From Eutrophocola salsuginis (GTDB lineage: Bacteria; Pseudomonadota; Gammaproteobacteria; Pseudomonadales; Pseudohongiellaceae), in NCBI GenBank assembly GCA_038147195.1, contig JAYQTB010000004.1, positions 1,984,001 through 2,048,000 of the forward strand: a DNA stretch of 64,000 bases, written 5' to 3'. This document shows, one piece after another, positions 44,425 through 51,835 of the stretch (position 1 is its first letter; each line of letters opens with the position of its first letter). Under the pieces are notes generated by a model. It made no database searches, had not been told where the DNA came from, and was given only the letters and a program-made list of their open reading frames with translations. The position numbers were made by a program, and so were the translations under genes.

Positions 44425-44892
44425 TCACTTTTCAGCGGCGCCTTCCCGAGCAATGCGATCGATCTCTTCCCTGAATTCATTCAGGTCCTTGAAACTGCGA
44501 TAGACCGAGGCAAAGCGGACATAGGCGACCTCGTCAAGTTTCTTCAATTCGTTCATGACCATTTCGCCAACGAGCTTGCTGGGCACTTCGCGTTCGCCGG
44601 TTGCGCGCAGTTCATGCTTGATGTGACTGATGGAATTTTCCACCAGCTCGAGGCTTACCGGACGTTTTTCTAGTGCCTTCATCATGCCGGTAAGCAGCTT
44701 GTCATCGTTGAAAGGTTCGCGGTTGCCATTACCCTTGATGAGTCGCGGCATGACTAGTTCGGCGGTCTCGAACGTGGTGAAACGCTCTTCACAGGTCATA
44801 CACTCGCGGCGCCGGCGTACCTGGTTGCCCTCAGCAACCAGCCTGGAGTCGATCACCTTGGTGTCTTCGGCATCACAGAAAGGACAATGCAT
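44425..44892 (-). CDS. nrdR: Transcriptional repressor NrdR
   Basis: Represses ribonucleotide reductase genes in response to ATP/dATP. The 155-residue protein has an N-terminal zinc ribbon (MHCPFCDAEDTKVIDSR and RRRECMTCEERFTTFE) and an ATP-cone domain with VMPRLIKGNGNREPFNDDKL and ISHIKHELRATGEREVP. Its place upstream of ribD is standard. Identity is secure. Confidence 0.96.
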   Translation of the reverse strand: MHCPFCDAEDTKVIDSRLVAEGNQVRRRRECMTCEERFTTFETAELVMPRLIKGNGNREPFNDDKLLTGMMKALEKRPVSLELVENSISHIKHELRATGEREVPSKLVGEMVMNELKKLDEVAYVRFASVYRSFKDLNEFREEIDRIAREGAAEK

Positions 44893-44918
44893 ACATTATT
44901 ACTCGGCGTGGGTATGGA

Positions 44919-46181
44919 TCACGCCTTTTTATAAACGGGGAAGCGCCAGCACAAATCGAGCACTTTGCCGCGGACTTCGGCAATCAGGTCTTCATTGTTA
45001 ATGTCATCAAGAATATCACACATCCAGTGCACCAACTGTGTCACTTCTTCTTTGCGGAAACCGCGCGTGGTGACGGCAGGACTACCAACGCGGATGCCGC
45101 TGGTAACGAACGGCGGGCGGGGATCATTGGGCACGGCGTTCTTGTTCACCGTGATGTTGGCGCGACCCAGTGCCTTGTCCGCATCCTGTCCGGTTACATC
45201 CTTGTCTACAAGGCTGAGCAGGAACAGATGGCCATCAGTGCCGCCAGATACGATCTTGAATCCGCGCTCCATGAACACTGCTGCCATGGTGCGAGAGTTA
45301 TCAAGAGTCTGTCTCTGGTAATCTATGAAATCATTTTCCATTGCTTCCTTGAAGCAGACGGCCTTGGCAGCAATGACCTGCATCAACGGGCCGCCCTGGC
45401 TTTCCGGAAATACGGCGAAGTTCAGGCGCTTGTTGAGCTCCTCGTCATCCCCCTGTGCCAGGATCAGCCCGCCGCGCGGACCGCGCAGGGTCTTGTGAGT
45501 GGTGGAAGTGGTGACGTGGGCAATGTTGACCGGGCTTGGGTAAACACCTGCAGCTATGAGGCCGGCGACGTGAGCCATGTCAACTACAAAGTAGGCACCG
45601 ACACTGTCGGCAATGCTACGCATATTTTCCCAATCGACGATTCGCGAGTACGCCGAGAAGCCTGCCCAGATGACTTTCGGTTTGTGCTGTTTCGCTAGAT
45701 CGGCGACGTTGTCGTAATCGATCTCTCCGGTTTCCGGATTCAGTCCGTACTGGACGGCATGGTAGATACGCCCGGAAAAACTCACCGGGGCGCCGTGGGT
45801 CAGGTGGCCGCCGTCGGCAAGGCTCATGCCCATGAAGGTATCGCCCGGTTTCATCAACGCCATGTACACGGCCGCATTGGCCTGCGAGCCGGAATGCGGC
45901 TGTACGTTGGCAAAGCCAGCGTTGAAGAGGATCTTGGCACGCTCGATGGCCAGGGTTTCCACGATGTCGACGTACTCGCAGCCACCGTAGTAACGCTTGC
46001 CCGGGTAACCTTCGGCATACTTGTTGGTCAGGATGCTGCCCTGGGCTTCGAGCACCCGGGGGCTGGTATAGTTCTCGGACGCGATCAGCTCGATATGATC
46101 TTCCTGTCGCCTGGCTTCTTTCTGGATGGCCGCCAGCAATTCATCATCAAATCCTGCCAACTGCATTTGATCGTCCAGCAT
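44919..46181 (-). CDS. glyA: Serine hydroxymethyltransferase
   Basis: PLP enzyme that makes glycine and 5,10-methylene-THF from serine and THF. The 420-residue protein has IELIASENYTSPRVLEAQGS near residue 36, ANAAVYMALMKPGDTFMGM near 102, the PLP Lys in VTTSTTHKTLRGPRGG near 229, and C-terminal RVGSPAVTTRGFRK. It lies 26 bases upstream of nrdR. It is the last conserved gene before the accessory island, which begins beyond its start codon. Confidence 0.97.
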   Translation of the reverse strand: MLDDQMQLAGFDDELLAAIQKEARRQEDHIELIASENYTSPRVLEAQGSILTNKYAEGYPGKRYYGGCEYVDIVETLAIERAKILFNAGFANVQPHSGSQANAAVYMALMKPGDTFMGMSLADGGHLTHGAPVSFSGRIYHAVQYGLNPETGEIDYDNVADLAKQHKPKVIWAGFSAYSRIVDWENMRSIADSVGAYFVVDMAHVAGLIAAGVYPSPVNIAHVTTSTTHKTLRGPRGGLILAQGDDEELNKRLNFAVFPESQGGPLMQVIAAKAVCFKEAMENDFIDYQRQTLDNSRTMAAVFMERGFKIVSGGTDGHLFLLSLVDKDVTGQDADKALGRANITVNKNAVPNDPRPPFVTSGIRVGSPAVTTRGFRKEEVTQLVHWMCDILDDINNEDLIAEVRGKVLDLCWRFPVYKKA

Positions 46182-46335
46182 CTTTTTCCTCTTTCAAGCC
46201 TATAGTAGAATTCGTGCATGGCTATTCTACCTTAAAAAAAGAAGCCCGAAGCCCTTAAAATCCATTCGGAACAAGCATTTAACCCTTCCTGATCAGCAGG
46301 TAATTCAGCAATGGCGCAACGCTGTTATTAACATT

Positions 46336-46491
46336 GACAAGCCGTTTCTGAAATTTTGAAACTTACCGTTTTTTATGAGGCTCCCAGAGGCGTTAGGTCA
46401 CGTCTATGCCCTGGTTGAAAGAAAAACTGCTTGAGAAAGGAATTAATGAAATCGAAATCAGCACTGCCGCCATCTTTTCAATCAACATCAT
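46336..46491 (+). pseudogene. Scrambled N-terminal coding region of the carbamoyltransferase
   Basis: Pieces of a NodU-type carbamoyltransferase N-terminus can be read in order but in different frames. DKPFLKF (46336-46356) is followed in the next frame by ETYRFL (46358-46375), then EAPRGVRS (46377-46400) in the third frame, MPWLKEKLLEKGINEI (46406-46453), and finally LFNQHHLSHAAS entering the main frame near 46474. Intact relatives run YDKPFLKFERLLETY...APRGLRS...MPVWLKEKL...HHLSHAAS. Several indels separate the pieces. The first 80 or so residues of the family (the start of the sugar-kinase fold) are not recognisable further upstream. Confidence 0.65.
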
Positions 46492-47931
46492 TTGTCTCAT
46501 GCAGCTTCTGCTTTTTTCCCCAGTCCTTTCGACGATGCAGCTGTAATTTGCCTAGATGGCGTTGGGGAATGGGCGACGTCTACTGTTTGGCATGGTAAGG
46601 GGAACAAAATATCGCCTATGTGGCAAATTAATTTCCCTCATAGCCTGGGCTTACTCTATTCAGCATTCACTTACTATACCGGCTTTAGGGTGAATTCAGG
46701 CGAATATAAGTTGATGGGATTGGCGCCTTATGGAAAGCCCAGATTTGTTCAGTTAATAAAAGACAACCTAATAGACATAAAACCCGACGGTACCTTTAGG
46801 TTAAGAATGGAATATTTCAATTATGCCACCGGCTTGTCCATGACTTCAGTCAAATTTCATAAACTATTTGGCAGGGGGCCAAGGCGGCCGGAAAGCGAAT
46901 TGACTCAACTTGACATGGATATAGCCAGCAGCATCCAAGTAATAACCGAAGAGATATTACTAAAGCTAGCCAAAACAGTGAGAGATGAACTCGGTACTGA
47001 TAACTTATGCATGGCTGGCGGCGTTGCTCTGAATTGTGTTGCTAATGGGAAGCTGCATGACTCAGGTATATTCAAAAACATATGGATTCAACCAGCTGCT
47101 GGTGATGCTGGAGGTGCCTTAGGTGCCGCATTTAGCGCTTACCATATGTTCCTGGGGCATGAAAGGGAGCCCATTGAGCCTGACCTCATGAAAGGAAGCT
47201 ACTTGGGAACTAAGTACGAGAATGGGGAGATATCGAATTATCTTGATGAAATTGGTGCAGCTTATGAATTTTATGATGATGATATATTGCTGCCTAAGGT
47301 CGCTGAAGCGATTAGCAAGGGGAATGTAATTGGTTGGTTGAACGGCAGGATGGAATTTGGCCCGCGCGCCCTTGGCGCAAGGTCGATTATTGGAGATCCT
47401 CGCAATACGGAGATGCAGTCTACGATGAACCTGAAAATCAAATACCGGGAATCGTTCAGGCCGTTCGCTCCTGCCGTTAAGTGTTCAGCGCTAAATGACT
47501 GGTTCGAGGCAGATTACTCCAGCCCCTATATGCTTTTTGTGGCGGGAGTTAAACAGGAAAAAAGGGTCAGTCTGTCAATGGAAGATGAAAACCTGTTCGG
47601 TGTTGAAAAATTGAAAGTCCCTAAGTCCGAAATCCCCGCTGTGACTCATGTGGATTTCTCCGCACGAGTACAAACCGTGCACAATGAAACTAACCCGAGG
47701 TTCTACAAACTCTTGGAAGAATTTGAAAAAATAACAGACTGCCCGGTGCTGATCAACACGTCATTCAATCTGAGAGGAGAGCCCATTGTTTGCTCTCCTG
47801 AAGATGCATACAGATGCTTCATGCGCAGTGGCATTGACTATCTTGTTATGGAAAATATTTTTCTCGCCAAGAAAGATCAACCGCTTTTTGAAGAGAGTGG
47901 CAATTGGAAGGAAGAGTTTGTCCTTGACTAG
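46492..47931 (+). CDS. Carbamoyltransferase (NodU/CmcH/SxtI-like), N-terminally truncated
   Basis: O-carbamoyltransferase that moves a carbamoyl group from carbamoyl phosphate through carbamoyl-AMP to a hydroxyl on a sugar or small molecule. The open part (479 residues from a TTG) starts in LSHAASAFFPSPFDDAAV, just after the His pair of the first domain. It continues with LDGVGEWATS, AGGVALNCVANGKL, PAAGDAGGALGAAFSAYH and the C-terminal domain with GRMEFGPRALGARSIIGDPR, LKIKYRESFRPFAP and INTSFNLRGEPIVCSPEDAY. Without the residues upstream it is unlikely to be active, unless the frame breaks are errors. The stop overlaps the SxtJ-like start by eight bases. Codon use is AT-richer than in the flanking core genes. 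Confidence 0.88.
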   Translation: MSHAASAFFPSPFDDAAVICLDGVGEWATSTVWHGKGNKISPMWQINFPHSLGLLYSAFTYYTGFRVNSGEYKLMGLAPYGKPRFVQLIKDNLIDIKPDGTFRLRMEYFNYATGLSMTSVKFHKLFGRGPRRPESELTQLDMDIASSIQVITEEILLKLAKTVRDELGTDNLCMAGGVALNCVANGKLHDSGIFKNIWIQPAAGDAGGALGAAFSAYHMFLGHEREPIEPDLMKGSYLGTKYENGEISNYLDEIGAAYEFYDDDILLPKVAEAISKGNVIGWLNGRMEFGPRALGARSIIGDPRNTEMQSTMNLKIKYRESFRPFAPAVKCSALNDWFEADYSSPYMLFVAGVKQEKRVSLSMEDENLFGVEKLKVPKSEIPAVTHVDFSARVQTVHNETNPRFYKLLEEFEKITDCPVLINTSFNLRGEPIVCSPEDAYRCFMRSGIDYLVMENIFLAKKDQPLFEESGNWKEEFVLD

Positions 47932-48331
47932 TCAAAGTGAGCCGCTTTCGACAAAGGACCTGAGGAAATTCGGTTTTCTCATGGGAGTCTTTGTTCCTTT
48001 ACTTTTCGGTCTTACCTTGCCGTGGATACTCTCCTGGGAGTATCGGTTGTGGCCATGGATTCTCGGTTTGTTTTTTGTATCAGTGGCGGTTGCTTTCCCG
48101 AGATGGTTAAAGCCGATCCATTCTTTCTGGCTTGGACTCTCTCACCGGCTGGGTGTACTAAACACATATATTATTATGGTAATCTTTTTTTACACGATTG
48201 TGCTTCTCGCAGGATGGCTCGTGCGTATATTTGGGCATGATGCTATGGCCAGAAAGACGGATTCTTCGGTTTTAAGTTACCGGGTCTTAAGCACGGAATC
48301 AGACCCTAAATGTATGGAGAACCCTTATTAA
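47924..48331 (+). CDS. SxtJ-like membrane protein
   Basis: A 135-residue membrane protein with three helices (about 16-38, 42-60 and 78-104), between TTG at 47924 and TAA. RKFGFLMGVFVPLLFGLTLP and WLGLSHRLGVLNTYIIMVIF are typical of SxtJ-family proteins, which regularly sit between a carbamoyltransferase and DUF5989 genes. A GGAAGGAAGAG ribosome-binding sequence seven bases upstream supports the TTG start. It overlaps the carbamoyltransferase by eight bases and the next gene by one. Its function in the family is not established; membrane anchoring of carbamoyl transfer is a possible role. Confidence 0.78.
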   Translation: MTSQSEPLSTKDLRKFGFLMGVFVPLLFGLTLPWILSWEYRLWPWILGLFFVSVAVAFPRWLKPIHSFWLGLSHRLGVLNTYIIMVIFFYTIVLLAGWLVRIFGHDAMARKTDSSVLSYRVLSTESDPKCMENPY

Positions 48332-48483
48332 TGCTTGAACTGTTGAAAGACATCTGGGGTTTCATAAAAGTTCGTAAAAAGTATTGGCTGTCCCCCATAA
48401 TTTTGGTGCTTGTAATATTGGGAACGGTTCTTGTCCTTGCCGAGGGTTCGGTAGTGGCACCGTTCATATACACATTATTCTGA
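48331..48483 (+). CDS. DUF5989 (SxtK-like) membrane microprotein
   Basis: A 50-residue protein starting MLELLKDIWGFIKVRKKYW. A basic patch (KVRKK) is followed by one strongly hydrophobic helix (about residues 20-42) and the ending EGSVVAPFIYTLF, the DUF5989 signature. Such microproteins accompany SxtJ and carbamoyltransferase genes, for example sxtK of saxitoxin clusters and many polysaccharide loci. It starts on the last base of the SxtJ stop (TAATG) and ends in a TGATG overlap with the next gene. No biochemical role is known. Confidence 0.85.
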   Translation: MLELLKDIWGFIKVRKKYWLSPIILVLVILGTVLVLAEGSVVAPFIYTLF

Positions 48484-49703
48484 TGTTATCCGTCCGAATT
48501 GGGCCACTGTTAAAGTTGGCTCTTATAAACCTCCTGATATTTTTCTTGCTGCTAGTGGTACTCGAGCTTGTTTTCGGGGGTTGGCTAGACGGTACATACA
48601 CCTATTACAAAGACAGAAGATTTTTCAATTGTCCAAGCCAAAAATATGATCATGAGTATTGCGCTGGCGCCAGTCACATCAATCAACTAGGTGATGTGGA
48701 TGGAGGCACCGCAATTCAGATATACGTAAATCAATCAGGAATTAGGGTCGCTAGCGAGTCAGATCAAGTTAATGCAACAAACATGTATGAGTACGACATT
48801 CTCAATATCGGCGATTCGTTCATGCAGGCTGACGAAATAGTATTTAAAGAACTTTTCAGTACCCGGCTAGAGGAAATTACTGGTAAAAAGGTGCTACAGG
48901 TAGGCTACCCAAGTTGGGCTCCGATTCAATATGTTAATTTTCTGGCCACCAACGAAATTCGTCCCGGAGCAATCGTTAATGTTTTCGTCATGGTTAATGA
49001 CCTCGCTCCGAACTATGATTGGAGTAATGGCTCTTATCATAAAAAAGCAATTTCTTCTACTGATGCCAGCTACTACTTTCCCGAACTGGACGGTAAGGGT
49101 GCCTGGGATGTCTATGAGTATAACGCTTGGAAAGAAGCTTCTGTTTTTGAATTTTTACGAAAATTAAGAAGCGCGTATGCTGCAATAATCAGCGGCATCA
49201 CGGTCCAAAAATACAAAAAGCTGGAGGGCAACTTCCAGAAATTGAGAGAAAACTGTGAGGAACTTGAGGCGTTCAGAGAGATATCACCCAATGTATATGA
49301 CTATATAGTTTATACATTCCAGGAAAGTTGTTGGCCGGAACAGTTTGTCAATGAAATTGAAATAGGGGTAGATGATTTAAAAAAAATCGATCAATTAGTC
49401 CGCGAACAGGGAGGCACGCTGAACCTTTTTTTGATACCTCCTGGCTGGGCTATTGAGGGTGAAGCGTTAGCTGTGAAAAATTCACCTTATTCCAACATCC
49501 ATGAAAGTACTTTGATAACAACGAAGTATATATCGGAACTTCTGGCAAGAAAGAGTGGGCTTGCGGTGATAAATCTGGAAGCTGTATTAGCCATGTTCAA
49601 GAAGGAAAGTCCTGAACAACTACTGTATTTCCCCGGGGACGGCCATTGGACGCCGGCCGCCCATAACAAACTGGCTATCTGGTTTGCGGAAGAGGCCTTG
49701 TAG
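48483..49703 (+). CDS. SGNH-hydrolase-like membrane-anchored protein
   Basis: A 406-residue protein with an N-terminal membrane helix (about residues 10-30) and an extracytoplasmic domain. YDILNIGDSFMQADEIVFKE near residue 102 supplies the GDS nucleophile block, YPSWAPIQY a later block, and YFPGDGHWTPAAHNKLAIW near 378 the D-x-x-H pair, as in SGNH and AlgX-like hydrolases that add or remove acyl groups on sugars. The ATG at 48483 overlaps the DUF5989 stop. Its place in the carbamoyltransferase cassette suggests that it modifies the same glycan or molecule. Confidence 0.82.
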   Translation: MLSVRIGPLLKLALINLLIFFLLLVVLELVFGGWLDGTYTYYKDRRFFNCPSQKYDHEYCAGASHINQLGDVDGGTAIQIYVNQSGIRVASESDQVNATNMYEYDILNIGDSFMQADEIVFKELFSTRLEEITGKKVLQVGYPSWAPIQYVNFLATNEIRPGAIVNVFVMVNDLAPNYDWSNGSYHKKAISSTDASYYFPELDGKGAWDVYEYNAWKEASVFEFLRKLRSAYAAIISGITVQKYKKLEGNFQKLRENCEELEAFREISPNVYDYIVYTFQESCWPEQFVNEIEIGVDDLKKIDQLVREQGGTLNLFLIPPGWAIEGEALAVKNSPYSNIHESTLITTKYISELLARKSGLAVINLEAVLAMFKKESPEQLLYFPGDGHWTPAAHNKLAIWFAEEAL

Positions 49704-50318
49704 TTGGAAATCGGGCAACCGTATATTACTGATGTTACTAACTACACTGCATACGATATTATTCTATCAACGATATATCTCCCTATCTTGATTCATATAG
49801 CACAGAATAAGAAAACCATTACATATGGTGACTTGGTTCAGACTGCTAAAGAGTTACATCCTGATAACGAGTATGTCCAAAGAAGTATTCCTATCTCTGC
49901 TGGCAGGAGACTAAATGTTCTAAGACAGATAGTCAGAGACAACTCCCTCCCCGACTTATCTTCACTCGTTGTATCTGCATCATCAGGTGATGCTGGTGAT
50001 GCATACCACTTACACGCAGAAACAGAACGAAAGAAAGTTTATGACACTGATTAGGATGCCCACGCATCAATCATTGACTCCGAGTGGGTAAAGTATCCAT
50101 ATGATGAAATAGACTTCTCAGAGATAAAGAAAAGAGAACCCAAACCCAAACCACCAACCAGAGACGAGTTGAAACGAATCAACTATGAATATTGGGTAGA
50201 GAATAAGAATCAGTTTCCTAAATGGTTCCATAAGAAGAGAGAAGATTTACTGGACTTATTACTACAAGGTTATCCAGTAGAAGAATGCTACAAGAAAGTT
50301 TTGGAGAGAGGAGAATGA
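49704..50318 (+). pseudogene. Reading frame of unknown function interrupted by one in-frame TAG
   Basis: A continuous frame of 204 codons is broken only by TAG at 50052-50054. The first part (116 residues, from a TTG directly after the SGNH stop) has helices DIILSTIYLPILIHIAQ and ITYGDLVQTAKELHPD and ends KKVYDTD. The second part resumes DAHASIIDSEWVKYPYDEID and continues with PKPKPPTRDELKRINYEYW and FHKKREDLLDLLLQGY. It stops in an ATGA overlap with the next gene, which supports translation of the second part in this frame. The first part contains no internal Met. I do not recognise the family. Composition is clearly more AT-rich than in the cassette upstream. Confidence 0.6.
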
Positions 50319-50599
50319 CTTTTTTGAAAGCAATAATCATAACTCTTCTCCTGCTACTCATTACTGGTTGTGAATCCTTTGAAGAAATAGTAAGTCGGGA
50401 AACTGATACAGATGCATGCTTCATGGTCTATAACAAAGACCCTCTTATTGGTTCACTTAGAAGCAAGGAGTGGAGAATAATGTTTTTCCAAGTCTATGAA
50501 GAAGAGATGATTGCAAGAAATCTTGATTGCTCAGAAAGATTTCCTAATGCGGGTTATGTGAGACCAACCAGATTAGAGATACTTCTACAAGAAGAATAA
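50315..50599 (+). CDS. Small lipoprotein of unknown function
   Basis: A 94-residue protein starting MTFLKAIIITLLLLLITGCE: a signal peptide with lipobox LITGC (Cys19) for lipid anchoring. The mature part is charged with two more cysteines (DACFMVYNKD, NLDCSERFPNAG). The AGAGAGGAGA ribosome-binding stretch just upstream is inside the end of the amber-interrupted frame, with which it overlaps in ATGA. Small lipoproteins like this are common in phages and mobile elements; function unknown. Confidence 0.65.
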   Translation: MTFLKAIIITLLLLLITGCESFEEIVSRETDTDACFMVYNKDPLIGSLRSKEWRIMFFQVYEEEMIARNLDCSERFPNAGYVRPTRLEILLQEE

Positions 50600-50637
50600 A
50601 CAATGAGTGAATCTAACTATTAGACTTTCAGAATACT

Positions 50638-50820
50638 ATGACAGCAAGAACATACTCATCATCAGAACCCTGTCCCCAGTGTAACAAGTCATCAGGGATG
50701 AGAACTCAATGTGAATCCTGTCGCACTGTCGGTTGCAACAGTGCAAGTTGTCGTCATGGGGGTTCTGGGAACTCCTATTGCAAAGTCTGTGGTAAATACA
50801 CAAAGAAAGACTTTATGTAA
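50638..50820 (+). CDS. Cysteine-rich zinc-ribbon-like microprotein
   Basis: A 60-residue protein with eight cysteines: CPQC near residue 12, CESC and CNSASC in the middle, and CKVC near the C-terminus, ending GKYTKKDFM. Two four-cysteine zinc sites are likely. Small proteins of this sort are frequent in tailed phages and islands and may bind nucleic acid or protein. It lies 38 bases after the lipoprotein gene. The family is not recognised. Confidence 0.55.
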   Translation: MTARTYSSSEPCPQCNKSSGMRTQCESCRTVGCNSASCRHGGSGNSYCKVCGKYTKKDFM

Positions 50821-51217
50821 AACCCTCATAGAACCCTATATTTTCACTTCTGGCGGGTTTTCTACCCTCATACACACAGATACTCAAAACCCCCTAAAAC
50901 CTCTCAGAACCCTTCCTATAGGGTTCTACGACTTCTCGGTTTTGTCTCAGAACCACTGAATCCAAATAAGATGTGATTCTCAATAGTTTCAAATCTTAAA
51001 AAAAACTCCATGGAAATCATGGAGTAAGGAAATGCCAAAAAAAGGGAGGAAAATCAGAGATTTGGAAATAGCATCGCACTCAAGCAAATCCACATATTTT
51101 TAGAATTTTGTAGAGTGAAAAACAACAAATACAACCTGACAGATAAGCAACTGAGAGAGTTATTACTGGTTTCCACAGTAATCTAGGGTGTCAGGGTGAT
51201 ATCTGAGGAGAATGACT
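50821..51217. other. Repeat-rich non-coding region before the integrase gene
   Basis: Three perfect inverted repeats lie here: AGAACCCT/AGGGTTCT at 50906-50927, ACTCCATG/CATGGAGT at 51005-51025, and ATTACTG/CAGTAAT at 51162-51182. AGAACCC also appears near 50828 in direct orientation. A 23-codon frame starts at an ATG at 51032 with an AAGGA site (MPKKGRKIRDLEIAS). Another open frame at 51028-51186 without Met (ending KNNKYNLTDKQLRELLLVS) reads like protein, perhaps remains of a longer integrase N-terminus. AGGAG at 51201-51207 is the integrase ribosome-binding site. Confidence 0.4.
51005..51025 (-). terminator. Hairpin with T tract on the minus strand
   Basis: ACTCCATG-GAAAT-CATGGAGT is a perfect 8-bp stem preceded on the plus strand by a run of eight or nine As. 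Read on the minus strand this is a stem followed by a long T tract, an intrinsic terminator for leftward transcription. No minus-strand gene is obvious here, so it may guard the block against antisense transcription. Confidence 0.5.
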
Positions 51218-51796
51218 ATGAAACAAGCACCCGTTCTGAACGACAAACAAGTGAAAAAACTGTTCAACTCCCCAAAAATGACCAAATACGAGTCAAGAAA
51301 CCGACTGATTCTAAATCTCTCTTACTACGCAGGACTCCGAAGTGTTGAAATATGCAGTCTGTGTATCGGTGATGTTCTGAACGGTGATGGTTCTATCAAA
51401 GATACGATATTACTCAAATCTCATCAGACTAAGGGTAATGAATCAAATACAGTAGTCCTCTCTGCAAATCTAAGGGGGGAACTTGAGAAATATGTATCAG
51501 ATTACTCATTACACAGAGAACGACTCACAGCACCGCTAATAAAGTATCAGAAGGGGGGATTTTTCAGTAGTCAGTCATTACAGAATCTCTTCAAACATCT
51601 GTATAAATCAGTTGGATTTGATGACTGTAGTAGTCATTCAGGTAGAAGGAATTTTGCATCTGCATTAGATGAGAAGAATGTCAGTATAGGAGTCATTAAA
51701 TCCCTACTTAGACACAGACATATCAGTTCTACGCAACGATATATATCGGTTTCTAAACATCTTTTGGAGAATAGTGTAAATCTCCTAAACTACTGA
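51218..51796 (+). CDS. Minimal tyrosine recombinase (integrase catalytic domain only)
   Basis: Site-specific recombinase that cuts and rejoins DNA at attachment sites. The 192-residue product holds the full catalytic set: Arg41 in YAGLRSVEICSL, Lys72 in SHQTKGNES, His140 and Arg143 in SSHSGRRNFAS, His166 in LLRHRHISS and Tyr175 in TQRYISVSK. The N-terminal core-binding and arm-binding domains of ordinary integrases (about 170-200 residues) are missing. The ATG at 51218 is preferred over one at 51212 because the ribosome-binding site is then seven bases away. It lies at the right end of the AT-rich block, next to ettA. Confidence 0.85.
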   Translation: MKQAPVLNDKQVKKLFNSPKMTKYESRNRLILNLSYYAGLRSVEICSLCIGDVLNGDGSIKDTILLKSHQTKGNESNTVVLSANLRGELEKYVSDYSLHRERLTAPLIKYQKGGFFSSQSLQNLFKHLYKSVGFDDCSSHSGRRNFASALDEKNVSIGVIKSLLRHRHISSTQRYISVSKHLLENSVNLLNY

Positions 51797-51835
51797 GAAC
51801 GGTTATGGAGTAAAATATCCTTTCGAGTTCCTGTT

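Noticed and set aside
46182..46335. tRNA gene as the island attachment site
   Set aside because: No cloverleaf-like sequence was found at either island edge.
46336..49703. A saxitoxin-type toxin cluster
   Set aside because: Only the carbamoyltransferase, SxtJ and DUF5989 types are shared; the core toxin biosynthesis genes are absent and this trio is widespread in harmless polysaccharide loci.
50052..50054. TAG as a pyrrolysine codon
   Set aside because: No pyrrolysine genes are visible in the window and the context is not a methylamine methyltransferase; a mutation or phage-type recoding is simpler.
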